From Mya arenaria (Eukaryota > Mollusca > Bivalvia > Myida > Myidae): a stretch of DNA of 64,000 nt. Shown here one piece after another: positions 12,847 to 24,408 of this stretch; the first letter of the stretch is position 1, and each line of letters starts with the position of its first letter. The position numbers and the translations under genes are program-made. Where the stretch lies: assembly GCF_026914265.1 (NCBI RefSeq), contig NC_069135.1, positions 62,114,738-62,178,737 of the forward strand. Direction: 5' to 3'. Below the pieces are notes generated by a model, which searched no databases, was not told the DNA's origin, and saw only the letters and a program-made list of their open reading frames with translations.

Positions 12847-13643
12847 CCCACAAAGTGGCGGCATATAGGGTTGCCCTTGTCCGTACGTACCTCTGTCTGT
12901 CTGTACGTACGTACGTCCCGAAGATTGTTTCCGATCTAATTCTTGAAAACCGTTTGTCCAATCCTCACCAAACTTTAAACACATGTTTGTGACCATAATA
13001 TCTTGATCAAGTTCCTTAGCCATGGAAATCGCTTTTGTCATTTAGGAGTTACGGCCCTTTATTTGCAAAAAAAAACTTGAAAAATACGTCCCGAAGATTG
13101 TTTCCGATCTAATTCTTGAAAACTGTTTGTCCAATCCTCACCAAACTTTAAACACATGTTTGTGACCATAATATCTTGATCAAGTTCGATAGTCATGGAA
13201 ATCGCTTTAGTCATTTAGGAGTTACGGCCCTTTTTTGCCAAAAATACTTCAAAAATATATGTTTCCAATCTAATTCTTGAAAAGTATGTGTCCAATCCTC
13301 ACCAAACTTTACATACATGATTGTGACCATAATATCTTGATCAAGTTCGATAGCCATGGAAATCGCTTTTGTCATTTAGGAGTTACGGGATTCTCCAGCA
13401 GATATTAAGTTGTTGGATCCATACCCCATATTTTTATCTCGATGTAAATGAGATGTGGATCCAACAAGTTTTTTCCTGCCTGAATGGCGCCATATAACCT
13501 ATACAGTCTTGCGATGCCGTAAAACCCAACTCAACTCAACTTATCCTATATGTGCAGATTATCCTGAATAATCATTATGGCTTATTTTCTGTGAAAAAAA
13601 ATCGAAGTGGGGGCATCCGTGTCCTATGGACACATTTCTAGTT
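12847..13643. repeat. Dispersed repeat with internal tandem units and inverted ends
   Basis: It begins TATGCCCCCACAAAGTGG and ends near GTGGGGGCATCCGTGTCC, so the ends are inverted. Inside, a unit of roughly 175 bp (GATTGTTTCCGATCTAATTC ... GTCATTTAGGAGTTACGG) occurs three times, at about 12920, 13087 and 13258. A second element of about 160 bp seems nested at 13390-13550, marked by TGTTGGATCC in both orientations and by CGTAAAACCCAACTCAACTC. Similar GCCCCCAC-ended repeats are common in bivalve genomes (from memory). No coding capacity is seen. Confidence 0.65.
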
Positions 13644-13844
13644 TGTTAATATAAATGCTATAGAAGTTTTTCAAATGAAAGGTAAAAATGACAGACATCA
13701 TTTACATTATCCACAGCACAAATCAATTTGAGCGCTTTATAGGTCATTATTGCAACTAAAAGGCAACGATATAAAGGACATTTCTCCATTTTCACATCAA
13801 ACTTCGATGGCATAGATGTGACATTTGTGAAATATGTATTTATC

Positions 13845-14010
13845 TCGTTTCCACGACTTAGTGCGACATGGCCACGGCTTTCTACCTAGTTCCTACGATT
13901 TAGTAATCTCGTGTCATAATTCAACGATTTACTAACTCGTTCCCACAACATGGTACGTCATGGCCGCGACTTAGAGATTACCAAGTCGTGGGTATGACAA
14001 AATTAAGCCA
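13845..14010. repeat. Short degenerate tandem repeat around CACGACTTAG
   Basis: Phrases such as CCACGACTTAGTGCGACATG, CCTACGATTTAGTAATCTCG, CAACGATTTACTAACTCGTT and CCGCGACTTAGAGATTACCA follow each other at about 30-40 bp spacing, partly in inverted order. This is a simple degenerate tandem repeat, with no gene. Confidence 0.6.
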
Positions 14011-14055
14011 TTCTTACTTCTGAGAACTAGTTATTAAGTCATGGCCAAGGGAAAA

Positions 14056-15119
14056 ATCAACCCTCTATGCCATCGATCACTTGTTGATCGGATCAGTCGT
14101 AAGGTCAAAGCTAGGGGGAGGGGGGGGGGAGAATTATAGATTGAAAATTTGCCACGGAGTTATTAAGCTTTCCAATTACTCCCACTTTATTCACATGTCA
14201 TTTTGGAAGAATGAATGTGCATCTTCTAGTTTTAGACACTTTAATAATTGTACAAAAATGGTGTTATTTTGTATAATGAAATGACAAAACTGTTCACATC
14301 TGCCGTACAATTATTTTTGTGAATAGACAGTCTGTCATTGTTGATTTAAAAAAGTTGAATCAGTATAATTATACTGTCACTCGACAAAATAAAATCTCAA
14401 ACCCTATGCTGCCGTTAAAAAGTTAAAAGTATGCATTCACAAATTAAACGTGCGAAACGCTTGCGACACTTAGGTTATTTATTTTGGAAAATTATATTAT
14501 AACATTTAAACATTACAACATAAACAAAATACAAAACAAAATTCAACATACGTTTATATCGGAATCTTATTACCTGCACACTTTGTCAATTATCATTCCG
14601 AATTCAATTGAAATTGGTAAAGTTCAGAAGGACGGCTTTAAACCTCAATTCAACTTTATCGATAATCTACTATGGGTAGCAATATATAAATCACATCTAC
14701 TCTGTGACGGCGGTTTAATCAAACACATTATAAAAGTGGTAAATCAATAACCTGTTTAAGTTTTAAACTGAATATTTAAATGCATTTACTTTGTTTGCGG
14801 TGTTTTAATAAGCTTTTCATACAAATTATAATAACGAATCCCACATTGTGGTTGCATGTCATTCATTTAATGTATAGGCATATTTTGAAAAACTAAATCA
14901 TATCAAGCTTTAGCCACTTACAAAAGATATAGCAAAACAAATGTTATTTGATATTTATTGTACGAAATAAGAAAAAATTATCTTAACTATCATAAAATTA
15001 TTTCGATCGCAAGTCTTTAAACTTCAGCTAAGTTCTGTTATACGCGACTTGTATGTATATTTAGCACCTGGTTAAAGGCATGTATAGTTTGTTAATCCTA
15101 AGGACTGTAACAGCTGTGT
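14056..15119. other. AT-rich stretch, no gene seen
   Basis: Contains a G-run near 14113 and an 88-codon ORF at 14484-14750 with no recognisable family, splice signals or codon bias. I treat it as non-coding. Confidence 0.5.
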
Positions 15120-15424
15120 ATTGCCCTTATGTCGGAGCATCATGTGTTTTGATCTGGAATATGCCTTGTATATTGTCTTGATGTTGGATCATCACCAGTG
15201 TGTTTGAGCATCTATACCGAATAACCATGGTGTTCGAGCATCACCTTTGCAGTTCCTGGGTATTTGAACATCACTTGTGTATTGCCCTGGTCTTGGAGCA
15301 TCCTTTTTGTAATACCCTGATGTTTGAGCATAACTTGGTATTGCCTTGGTCTTGGAAAATTAACTGTGTATTGGCTAGGTGTTGGAGCATCACTTGTGTA
15401 TTGTCATGGTGTTGAAGCAACACT
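15120..15424. repeat. Degenerate minisatellite, about 43-44-bp unit
   Basis: Repeated phrases of the type TTGGAGCATCACTTGTGTAT and TGCCCTGGTCTTGGAGCATC give about seven degenerate units. It runs straight into the 66-bp array that follows. Confidence 0.75.
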
Positions 15425-15985
15425 TGTGCCAGCAAAGACGTTAAGAGCCCTTAATGCTGCATCATCAGTGACATTACGTCCAATAATTTCCTGCATCAGC
15501 AAAACGTTACGAGCCCTTAATGCTGCATCATCAGTGACATTACGCCCCATAATTCCTGCTTCAGCAATGACGTTACGAGCCCTTAATTCTACATCATCAG
15601 TGACATTACGTCCCATAATTTCTGCATCAGCAAATACATTACGAGCCCTTAATGCTGCATCATCACTGACATTACGCCCCATAATTCCTACATCAGCAAA
15701 TACATTACGAGCCCTTAATGCTGCAACATCATTGACATTACGCCCCATAATTCCTGCATCAGCAATGACGTTACGAGCCCTTAATGCTGCAGCATCAGTG
15801 ACATTACGCCCAATAATTCCTGCATCAGCAATGACTACGAGCCCTAAATGCTGCTTCATCAGTGACATTACGCCCCATTATTCCTGCATCAGCAAAGACA
15901 TTATGAGCCCTAATGCTACACCATCAGTGACACTACGCCCCATATTTTCTGCATCAGCAATGACGTTACGAGCCCTAATGTTACA
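15425..15985. repeat. Minisatellite, 66-bp unit, about nine copies, open in frames on both strands
   Basis: The unit runs GACGTTACGAGCCCTTAATG, CTGCATCATCAGTGACATTA, CGCCCCATAATTCCTGCATC plus AGCAAT. The unit length is a multiple of three and lacks stops, so long ORFs arise on both strands: plus 15324-16013 with a repeat like TLRALNAASSVTLRPIIPAS, and minus 15404-15868 with a repeat like GIMGRNVTDDAALRARNV. Some units differ by single-base indels that shift the frame, and neither strand has a splice or start context I can support, so I do not call a gene. Confidence 0.85.
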
Positions 15986-18399
15986 TTACAGTGTCACTAT
16001 TAATCAAAATTAATACAATTGTTTTAATATACTAAAACGAATGAATAAATGTCGAAAACAACTGTTCTTATGAAGGATACCGACTTGAATTTGAAATTAA
16101 GGTGCAGATAACACGTTATTTCTACCTTTTGAGACCAAAGTCGATCACAGTTAATCTTTTAGCATTCACCAATCATTTAATATTTTTGCGTTGTCATCTG
16201 TTAAATACACAATTACAATCTGGTTTTCAGTAAATAATATTTTCCATAAATGCATTATTCAGAAAGTAGGTAAAGTTTTATCACTCAAAATGTTTGTTTT
16301 TAATACTAGTGCATGCGTTGATTTTGAATAAAATGGTCACTATAAGCATTTTAACTTTCGAGGATGAATGAAGGTCCAACCATTGCCATTTATCCAAAAA
16401 ACAATCTTTGCGTCAGATTTTGTTTTGACACTAATATATCAGCAAAAGATGTTGTATTCGAAGTCAGATCTAATAGCTTAATGATTAGGAAGGTCCCCTT
16501 TGCTGCGCTCACTCCACCCATTAAAATCATTAGGATTTTAATTAATGTCATCTGACTATTGTTTTAAAGAATATATTATCATTCTAAGTGGGTTCCACAT
16601 CTGTAATCATAGAAATAATTGCACAAACACCGTCAAGGGCAAACAACGAAAAAACAAGAACATATGTTGCCTTACACAGTAAGTTCCCTTTGACAGGAAG
16701 TTTATAGTTTCGTTTTAAATGTCTGTTTATTCACGTGACGGGTCTACTCCCCCTGTTTCGCTTTGCAGAACGAAAAACATATTCGGCAGAATTAAGTCTA
16801 CACGAAACGAAAACGCTCAAAGAAAACGGGCATTCATCCGTAAACAGATCGTTCAATACTACGAGTAAGTTACTGTACATTTATCATAAAAAGATGTGTT
16901 CACTTGTCATTATAGGGGGTTTTCGAGATGTTAATCATACGTACATTTCGTATTTACGGTATTTTTTAATATCTGTAACGTGCCCGCTCAGTACAAAACA
17001 CGTCGAATAATTAATCAACTTTGACAATTAACAAGTATCCCAGATATTGCTCTAAACACATGTTGGCATACCCTCACTGTAATATGTTTGGCAAGATAAT
17101 CCTCTGCTGTGCATCTCCTGCTAATTGCACTGGTGTCACAGTAGGGGCCAATTTCCTGTGCATTTGTGTATTGGCTCAGGGCCATTAAGGGTCCATTTGT
17201 GTGATTTTTATAATAAACATCCAAAACTGCACAGCAGGATACTCAGATCGCATTAGGGGTAAGAGGGCACAAGGCAATAGGATTCAGATCAATAATCAGA
17301 AGTTGTGTATTGTACACAGATTTTTTTTTCTTTTTCTTTTTATGGAGGGAGGGGGACTTATAGAAGGCTTCAACTAGGCCTTTTAGCGCTGATTCACCTC
17401 CGAAGTCTAAATAATTGTACGTTTACAGATTTATTACAATTTTTTATATGGAAAATCCTTTACGTACGTTAGGGATTGAAAGAATTGCGTATAACACGTC
17501 TTTTATTTTAGACTATACGCCCCGCACCATCGACATCAATTGTTCAGGGATTGATATGATCCTCACATCCTTAAACTGTACAGATGTTGTCATGACCCTT
17601 TTCCTTATATGACCTGATATTAAAACAGTAAAACCAATTAGAACAGGCATTGGTATACCCTCTGTGCAACTGTAACTGTAACCGAACCGTCTTATTTAAC
17701 GAGTGGTGGTAGCCGCACGGGCGGTTACATGAATTCCCAGGTTCGACAAAGGGCAAAGGTTGTTAGTAAATATCGACTGAGATGTGTTCATTTTCAATAC
17801 AATTAATTCTAATTCAAGTCATTTGAATGGCAAAAATACTGTATTAATAGGAAACTATAAGTGCCTTTGTCAGCTTCAAATAATTTCGCCGAGTCTCACA
17901 ATCAACAGTTGAGTATCATAAAATAAAAATAAAACCTCTTAAGACAAGTAAATGATTTCTAACTCTATAAACTTGATCAACAGAGAAAATTCAAATCTCA
18001 GGAACAATCAATAGTTTTAAATAGAGAACCAACTGTAAAAAAAAACGTGAATGGTCCTTGGGGAATCCACGCACTGACTCAACAAAGCTGACGTCGGAAA
18101 TAAAAAAGTGAAGAAATCGTCTGAGGACAGATACTTTCAAGAAAATGATTCATTCGGTTTTTAAAAAGATATAAAAAACAGGTCCAAGTATGTTTTTTGT
18201 TAGTTTATTTGAGTTTATCAAGGTCTGCCCGTGCCTATAGGCTGCATTATGGCTTGTCCCGCCCGTGGCGCAATCACGACTTAAATTGTGTTTTATTGCC
18301 ATAAGTGACATGAGATAAAAGTGATAGCAATTCACAGTCAAATCCAGACACTGGAAGACTTAACGAAACAGAGTGAGATACAAGAGATCCGGGTTGCGA
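15986..18399. other. AT-rich stretch with one weak exon candidate
   Basis: No convincing gene. The only candidate exon is listed separately at 16769-16864. A poly-T/C and G-rich patch lies near 17320-17355. Short ORFs here have no recognisable content. Confidence 0.45.
16769..16864 (+). CDS. Weak candidate exon (96 bp)
   Basis: CGCTTTGCAG ends at 16768 and a consensus donor GTAAGT starts at 16865. The 96 bp between is open in two frames, one reading RKTYSAELSLHETKTLKENG and onward, hydrophilic and not AT-biased. There is no partner exon nearby and no known domain, so this may be chance. Confidence 0.25.
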
Positions 18400-18620
18400 T
18401 ACCCTAGCTCTTTGCAAAGAGACCCTTTGGTTTATTTAACGTGCTCGATGTAAAGCACCGATACACGGGATACAACATTCCTGGGTTGAATACACCATTT
18501 TACCATTTAGCACTACCATTTAAATGCCGAGCGTCAGGCAAGGGAGCTACTTTAACGTCTTTAGGTATGACGCGGCCTTCAGCCAATCAGTCTTCAGGAT
18601 AGACTTCCGCTGTACGTCGA
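18400..18620. repeat. Fragment of a dispersed repeat
   Basis: The run with TAACGTGCTCGATGTAAAGC, CACCGATACACGGGATAC, CATTTAAATGCCGAGCGTCA, GGCAAGGGAGCTACTTTAAC and GTATGACGCGGCCTTCAGCC resembles a repeat I recall as widespread in molluscan genomes. It is truncated and diverged. The family assignment is from memory and cannot be checked here. Confidence 0.4.
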
Positions 18621-20681
18621 CCCAAGAATAGTTTGTAAAATATGAATATTAATATACATAGCACAGTTCAATTTGGTTATTAAATCAATTAGAAGACAAA
18701 GCTAAACAATTTTATAACAAGCCCGTAGGTAAGTTACTATATAATATTTTAATGACATAAATTATTCAAAACAACCTATTTAAAGTATTCTATCTCATAT
18801 TCTATTTCCAAAATAAGCACATTTTCCAGTGAATAATTTACGAACTAAATTAGGTGCTTGAACAAGTTTTGTATGAACAGTTATTAATAGCCGGCTGAAG
18901 CTTAACTCTGAATTTAAAATTCAATGGCAAAGTATAACTCTATTTTTTTATGAAATTAAAGAAATTATAAATTGTAAATCATACTGGTCATTAGTAAATC
19001 CACATAAATGTAATTAACTTTAATGGCATCAGATAAACGGGAAAATTTCGTAACATATACCAAACAATAATTCTTCATTATAGACTTCCGTTATAATAAT
19101 GTGTTGGTAGAACCCCGTACACAACCAATACACAAAGAAGGATTGTTAAGAAATGCATACAATGTAGAGTATAAAAATAATATTGACATTGAAAATAAAG
19201 GTGAATTTTGAGCTCATATTGAAATTCATATAACAGACCAATGACTCTATTATTTCCGAAGTAACGTGTGTATATTAAAACGGCATAATTTTGTTTGAAT
19301 CGGAGGATTAGCTTTGGGAAACCAGAATAGTTATAATTCCATGCTAAAACTATTGATCACTCAGCCCGGTATCAACATAACCGGATACCGGATACCGGGT
19401 TTTAGCACTACCAATGATAACCTCCCTTATTTCTTATCAAGAAAGTTGCTACTTTAGTTTTTGAACTCACACGAAATACGTTGGCCCTTATCTCTCCAAA
19501 CAGCGAATATTAAAATCATAGGCGACAACCACATTTGAAAGGAATAAGTTGTGTACTTAAGATATTCGATTAACTATGGGAACGGACTGGCTTTCAACAG
19601 TCAACAAAAGTAAGTTTAAAACAGTATTTTTTCTGCGGGGCGGTGCCAGGATTTAAAGTTATTGAGTGCACATTTGGGATAGCCACAATAATTGGCGTTC
19701 CGAAATACTTTTATATCATGGCAGTGGGCATTGTTATGTTTATATGTGGCCATCATAAATATCTTATAAAGACTATTGACATATATTTATATGGACCTGA
19801 TTTTGGGGTCAAAAATAAGAATGTGCAGCCCGGCTTCACCAGAAACGAATTAAAAGGGTCACAACTATTTGGGGTATTGGACCGCCCTAAAACATTTTGG
19901 CCATCTTCATTTTTAAATAGAAATATTGTAGTTTGTGTTTTCAAAGCTGGTCGCTTTGATTGTTTAGGTACTTTCTAGTCTAAAGTATTAGACGTGTTAT
20001 ACGGGATTCTTCCAATCCCTTACATTTGCCATATCAAAAATCGAAAAAAAAAATCCGTAAACGTACAATTTTTGGTCTATTAATGACCTGTGTTCTGTCT
20101 TTCAGACAAAATTGATTTGGCAGCCTGTCCACACCGAACAAAATCTGTCGAAAAACGGGAATTGGACAAAACAGTAAACAGTTTTCACCAAATTGTAAAG
20201 AAGATATATACTCTACAATTTGTTCAGTTATTTCTTGAAATATTGAATTCAACTTAATCGTATTTGTCAGAATAATACAAAACGGTGACTGGATTTCCCG
20301 GTTAAATTAACTTTCAAGTTTATTTTTTAAAACGTTGTTTTACAAAAAAACATATACTGTAAATACGTTGTAATACCGTGAATGAGGAGAACTATTTATG
20401 GCCTACCGTATCATACGACCACCCAACAGTCCAACCAATATTTGTTTATTCTTACAAAAGGATATTTGACTTCGACCTTTTACATTCCAAACTTAAATCA
20501 ATACAGATCGACCACGCAGCTATCAAACCGTAAACGTATGAAAACTATTCGCGATATTTTAGCCCTATTTGGGAAATTGTGGCCACGTACCTATAAACTA
20601 AAAATTCCTTTATAAAGGCTTCCACTGAAAGTCAAGTAAGTCAAAAAAAGTTGAACATAATAAAGCATAACAATTGAAAAT

Positions 20682-20682
<1 letters not shown>
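18621..20682. other. AT-rich stretch, no gene seen
   Basis: Contains a small direct repeat CCGGATACCGGATACCGGG near 19380 and a 111-codon ORF at 19643-19978 (overlapped on the other strand) with no family resemblance and no splice context. Probably intergenic. Confidence 0.4.
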
Positions 20683-20719
<37 letters not shown>

Positions 20720-21290
20720 GAGAGAGGGACACATAAAGATAAATAAAGAGAGAGAGGGGTAAAATAGGGGAGGGGGGTGGTTCAGAGAGAGAAACGGATG
20801 GAGATAGATATAGGATGAAAATGGATGGAGAGGGAGAGAGAAAGATATGAAATGGCAGAGGGAGAGAAAGGTGGGAGAAAAAGACAGGGAGAGAGAGAAA
20901 AAAGAGGGGAGAGGGACGGAGAGGTGATGGGGATAGATAGAGGAAGAGAGAGAGAGAGTGAGAGAGGAGAAAGAGAGAAAGGTAGAAAGAGAGAGGGAAT
21001 AGGGAGAGAGACAAAGGGACACAGAGAGATAAATAGAAAGAGAGAGACGGAATAAAGAGAGAGAGGGGGGGGGGGGGTTCAGAGAGGGAAACAGTTGGAG
21101 AGATAGTTAGGATGAAATATGATGGGAAGCGAAATAATAAGAGATGGGAGAGAGACAGAGAGGGGGGAAGAGAGAAAGACAGGAGTAGAGCAAGGTAGAG
21201 AGAAAGAAAAGAAAGGGGAGAGGGACGGAGAGGGGATGGGGAGAGAAAGAGAGAGAGAGAGAGCTAGAGAGCCAGACAGAGAAGTGAAAG
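20683..21290. repeat. Polypurine (GAGA) tract
   Basis: About 600 bp almost entirely of G and A on the plus strand: (GA)n with GGGAGAGGGACGGAG-type variants and G-runs at 21068-21077. The Arg/Glu ORFs on plus and Ser/Leu ORFs on minus are artefacts of composition. It sits just upstream of the B-box ORF at 21366, so it could influence its promoter (a GAGA-factor or triplex-forming tract), but this is speculative. Confidence 0.85.
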
Positions 21291-21365
21291 TTATGGAATC
21301 AATTTCTTTTCCGTATTAACAACTTCATGGTTCTTGTATTATAAAGATTTAAGGCACTCGGAAGG

Positions 21366-22265
21366 ATGGATGCAGTTCCCGGACGAAAGGCACAAGTGAC
21401 ATCTGGATCGGCGCCTGACCTCACCTACTGCCAGCCATGCGCGGAGGACGGCAAGAAAATCGTCCCCGAGGCCTTCTGTCCCGTCTGTAAGGAGTTTCTT
21501 TGTTCCACCTGTGCACGAGTACACCGGAACCAGAAAATAACCAAAACTCACGCCCTCCAGGACAAGGACAGTATGCCTTCCTCATTCCGCGAAGAGAGTG
21601 AAGATGAAAAATTTAATGAAACGTGTCATCGTCATGCTCAAGATTTCATAAAATATTACTGTCTTAATCATGAGGCAATTCTGTGTGGAGACTGCTTGGC
21701 TGAGAAAGCTCATCGATTATGTAATATTGAAAGGGTTTCTCAAGTCTCAAAGCGGTACAAGGAGGGTGCAGAATACAACAGCCTGAAAACAGGACTTGTC
21801 CAGACGGCCACTGACATTGGCAAACTGTCACACGACATGCAGGCGATCATGAAATCAGTTGATGAAGAAAGCCTTACCAATATAAATGAACTTCGCAAAT
21901 TCAGGACTGAAATTAACCAGTACCTGGATAAAAGGGAAAATGAACTCTTTGCAGAAATTGATCAGAAGAAACGAACATCCAAGACACTGCTAAATGAACT
22001 GATATCAAAATGCACAAACATGAAATCATCCATTGAGAAACTAAAGTCAGAGCTACAAGCACAGAACGACAACAGCAACCAGATATTAATAGTAGGAAAG
22101 CGAGCTATAAAAGAACTGGCAAGTCTCCAGGCAGCCCTGGGAGAGGTGAGCAGGAGGAGTAAAGTTCCCCGATACAAGTTTCACAGGGACCCCGTAATTG
22201 AGCAGATAAAAGCTGCTGAAAATGCAATAGGACGGTTGGAAGAGGGCGAATCTCGTCGGCGTTAG
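21366..22265 (+). CDS. RING-less tandem B-box/coiled-coil protein (TRIM-like), first coding exon
   Basis: 299 codons from an ATG that is the first in frame after the GA tract. Residues 22-62 form a first B-box-like zinc module (Cys22, Cys25, Cys38, Cys41, Cys46, Cys49, His53, His62). Residues 87-119 form a B-box 2 (Cys87, His90, Cys99, His102, Cys107, Cys110, His116). A long coiled coil follows (about 130-265), heavy in Lys, Glu and Leu, then a KVPRYKFHRDPVIEQIKAAE segment typical of the linker before the NHL domain. There is no RING, so ubiquitin-ligase activity is doubtful; scaffolding or innate immune roles are known for relatives (TRIM2/3/45/56-like genes expanded in bivalves). The frame ends in a stop at 22263-22265, while a Gln-rich reading continues in another frame (see next). 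The partner 3' exon at 23562 is broken, so this may now yield only a truncated protein. Confidence 0.8.
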   Translation: MDAVPGRKAQVTSGSAPDLTYCQPCAEDGKKIVPEAFCPVCKEFLCSTCARVHRNQKITKTHALQDKDSMPSSFREESEDEKFNETCHRHAQDFIKYYCLNHEAILCGDCLAEKAHRLCNIERVSQVSKRYKEGAEYNSLKTGLVQTATDIGKLSHDMQAIMKSVDEESLTNINELRKFRTEINQYLDKRENELFAEIDQKKRTSKTLLNELISKCTNMKSSIEKLKSELQAQNDNSNQILIVGKRAIKELASLQAALGEVSRRSKVPRYKFHRDPVIEQIKAAENAIGRLEEGESRRR

Positions 22266-22363
22266 GGCAACAACACCGACAACAGCAAACGAAGCAGGAA
22301 CAACGGCAACAGGATACGATGCAACAACACCAAAAACAGATTAAAGCTGTGTTACAAAAAGGT
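22266..22363 (+). pseudogene. Gln-rich continuation of the B-box exon in a shifted frame
   Basis: Directly after the stop, a different frame reads GQQHRQQQTKQEQRQQDTMQ and onward to KAVLQK, then a possible donor (AAAAAG followed by GTTTGC). A Gln-rich spacer between coiled coil and NHL domain is plausible, so a single indel near 22240-22260 may have moved it out of frame. Alternatively it is CAA-rich UTR. Confidence 0.4.
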
Positions 22364-23442
22364 TTGCGTACAACCACTAACTAATTTGACATTTCCTTAG
22401 TAATGCAGTTTATAAGTCTGTTGTTTTTTTACGTCGCTCAAGTTAACCAAGCACGTTAACGTTACGTTAAAAACTATGTTGTAAAGTTCACCAAGTGCTT
22501 TACAAAAATGGCAGAATGAAATACTTCGACAAATGATATTTCTTATATAAATTAAGATTCAAATAAACTTAAGCAATATAATTTCGAATGATATATACTT
22601 GTTTAGGTATAACAATACGGTATAAATATTTTACTTAATATACAACCGTCATATTTCCAGGCGAAATTATAAATAGTTGCCTATCTATTTTAAAAATAAT
22701 AATAAAAGTATGCGTCAATTTTCGCATAACGAGTTTTCATTGAATACAATGTAATTAAAAAACATCTTAAAGCACACTGGTCAGTCGAGGACATATGATA
22801 TATAAGGTATCTATTTGATCATTTTACTGAAAAATATCTATAACATTACATTATTTTGGGAAATAGTTAGCACTCTTTTTAACGATTCATCCAACAATTC
22901 ATTTCAACGAAACCTTCTTACAATAGCGCAATGGTCTATAAACATTCACTTTGTGCAGTGTAAAATTGTTTTTGGAATGAGTTCTGTGGACTATTAACTT
23001 TTATACAGGAGAAGACGTTTCTTATGTTGTTAGAACTTGTGTCCAAACCATTTGCTTTTTGTATACTCTATATTATTGTTGTAAATACCGATTATGTTGA
23101 AAGAAAAAAGGCAATAAAATATGTTTGAATCAGTCAACTTTTATACATATGAACTTTCATTATGTTTTTTTTTACTTTTTAAAAAGGTTTAACAAAAAAT
23201 ATGAATCATCATTGCTGTAGCAGTGATGGTATAAACTGATTAGGGTCAATATGAAGCAATAAAAAGCAAATGTATTTATCAATAAGAGCCGTCGTAAGAC
23301 AGCGCGCTCGACTACGCCGCTTTGACTTAGAATACAATAACGATGTAATAATACCAAGTTTGGTCTCTTTATGTCAAACCTAACTAAGATTATTCGATAC
23401 ATAAGGTGACTTTGATGCTGCCCTCCCACATTATTATTATTA

Positions 23443-23496
<54 letters not shown>

Positions 23497-23561
23497 TTTT
23501 AAAATGTGATGAAACAAAACATTTTTTTATTTGTGTTATTTATTGTAATGTTTACTTTCAG
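22364..23561 (+). other. Intron of the B-box gene
   Basis: AT-rich interval between the two exons of the B-box gene. It holds an (ATT)n microsatellite at 23429-23494 and a possible tRNA-like fragment on the minus strand near 23280-23335. No exon seen. Confidence 0.55.
23429..23494. repeat. (ATT)n microsatellite
   Basis: About 20 trinucleotide units, one interrupted, inside the intron of the B-box gene. Confidence 0.95.
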
Positions 23562-24408
23562 CCCGCTTCAGCAGCAGAGCAGACCTAAGCCAGGCCAAGT
23601 TCAGCAGGCAGCCTGACATTTCAGTGAAGACATCAGGTGATACCCTTCACTGCGGGCTAACCAATGTGACCCTCCTGACCGGGGACAGGCTCGTACTGGT
23701 AGATCACACTAATTGCTCATTGAAGTGGTGGACACCATGAATAACAAGCTGGTGTCCCAGGTTAAACTGCCAAGTGAGCCGTGGGACCTGTGTCTCCTGC
23801 CCGGAGACAGGGCAGCCGTCACTCTGCCTGGTTTGAAGAAGATACAGTTCGTATCAACTCAGGAAAATGTCACACTACAGGATGTCGTTAAACTAGATGG
23901 ACTATGTTATGGAATAGATTTTTGTGATGACAACTTGATAGTGTCTTTTTACGGTAAGGTTGAGTTGATGGACATGAAGGGAAAGGTGAAGAAGAGTGTG
24001 GAAAAGACAGCAGTGGAAAACCTTTGTTTCAGCAACCCAGGTATCTGACAGTGACCAGAGAGTCAGAATCCTCCCGTCATATATGTCACAGACTGGGGCA
24101 CCAACACCATAACCAAGCTGAGCATCTCACTGAGGTGCTCCAGACCTACAAAGATCCGGTACTGAAAACCCATCTGGTCTGGCAGCTATGGGGGACAACC
24201 AGCTGCTCGTTTGTGGATGGGGCAGTGACAACATCCTGTTACTGGACACGCTCACCGGCGAGATAACCCAACTGCAGGGGAAGGAAGAGGGGATTGAGTG
24301 CCATACAGTGTGGCTTACTGTTCACTGAAGAAGATGATTTTTGTCACCTGCAGTCAGTATGACAGATCTGAATTGGAGAATTTCGTGAAAGTATTCAACT
24401 TAGTATAA
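23562..24408 (+). pseudogene. Broken 3' exon of the B-box gene, NHL beta-propeller region
   Basis: A good acceptor (TTTACTTTCAG) ends at 23561. The exon opens RFSSRADLSQAKFSRQPDIS, then VTLLTGDRLVLVDHTN, and family-like NHL text continues in changing frames: LIEVVDTMNNKLVSQVKLPS, GLCYGIDFCDDNLIVSFYG, then VIYVTDWGTNTITKLSIS, LAAMGDNQLLVCGWGSDNIL, and finally ENFVKVFNLV before TAA at 24406. These pieces are the blades expected in TRIM/NHL proteins, in order, but at least five frame changes separate them (near 23728, 24040, 24140, 24175 and 24310). Either this is a decaying paralogue or the assembly has indel errors. Being intact upstream and scrambled only here argues for real decay of the C-terminal domain. 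Confidence 0.7.

Noticed and set aside
17695-17765. tRNA-like TTCCCAGGTTCGACAAAG segment
   Set aside because: A B-box-like string alone, with no A box or stems that fit.
19643-19978. 111-codon ORF as a gene
   Set aside because: No family, no signal or splice logic, and an overlapping ORF on the other strand of similar quality.
20591-21319. Ser/Leu-rich and Arg/Glu-rich ORFs
   Set aside because: Pure composition effect of the GA/TC tract.
23280-23335. tRNA gene on the minus strand (GGCGTAGTCGAGCGCGCTG)
   Set aside because: Only an A-box-like part is present; no B box or cloverleaf. At most a SINE fragment.
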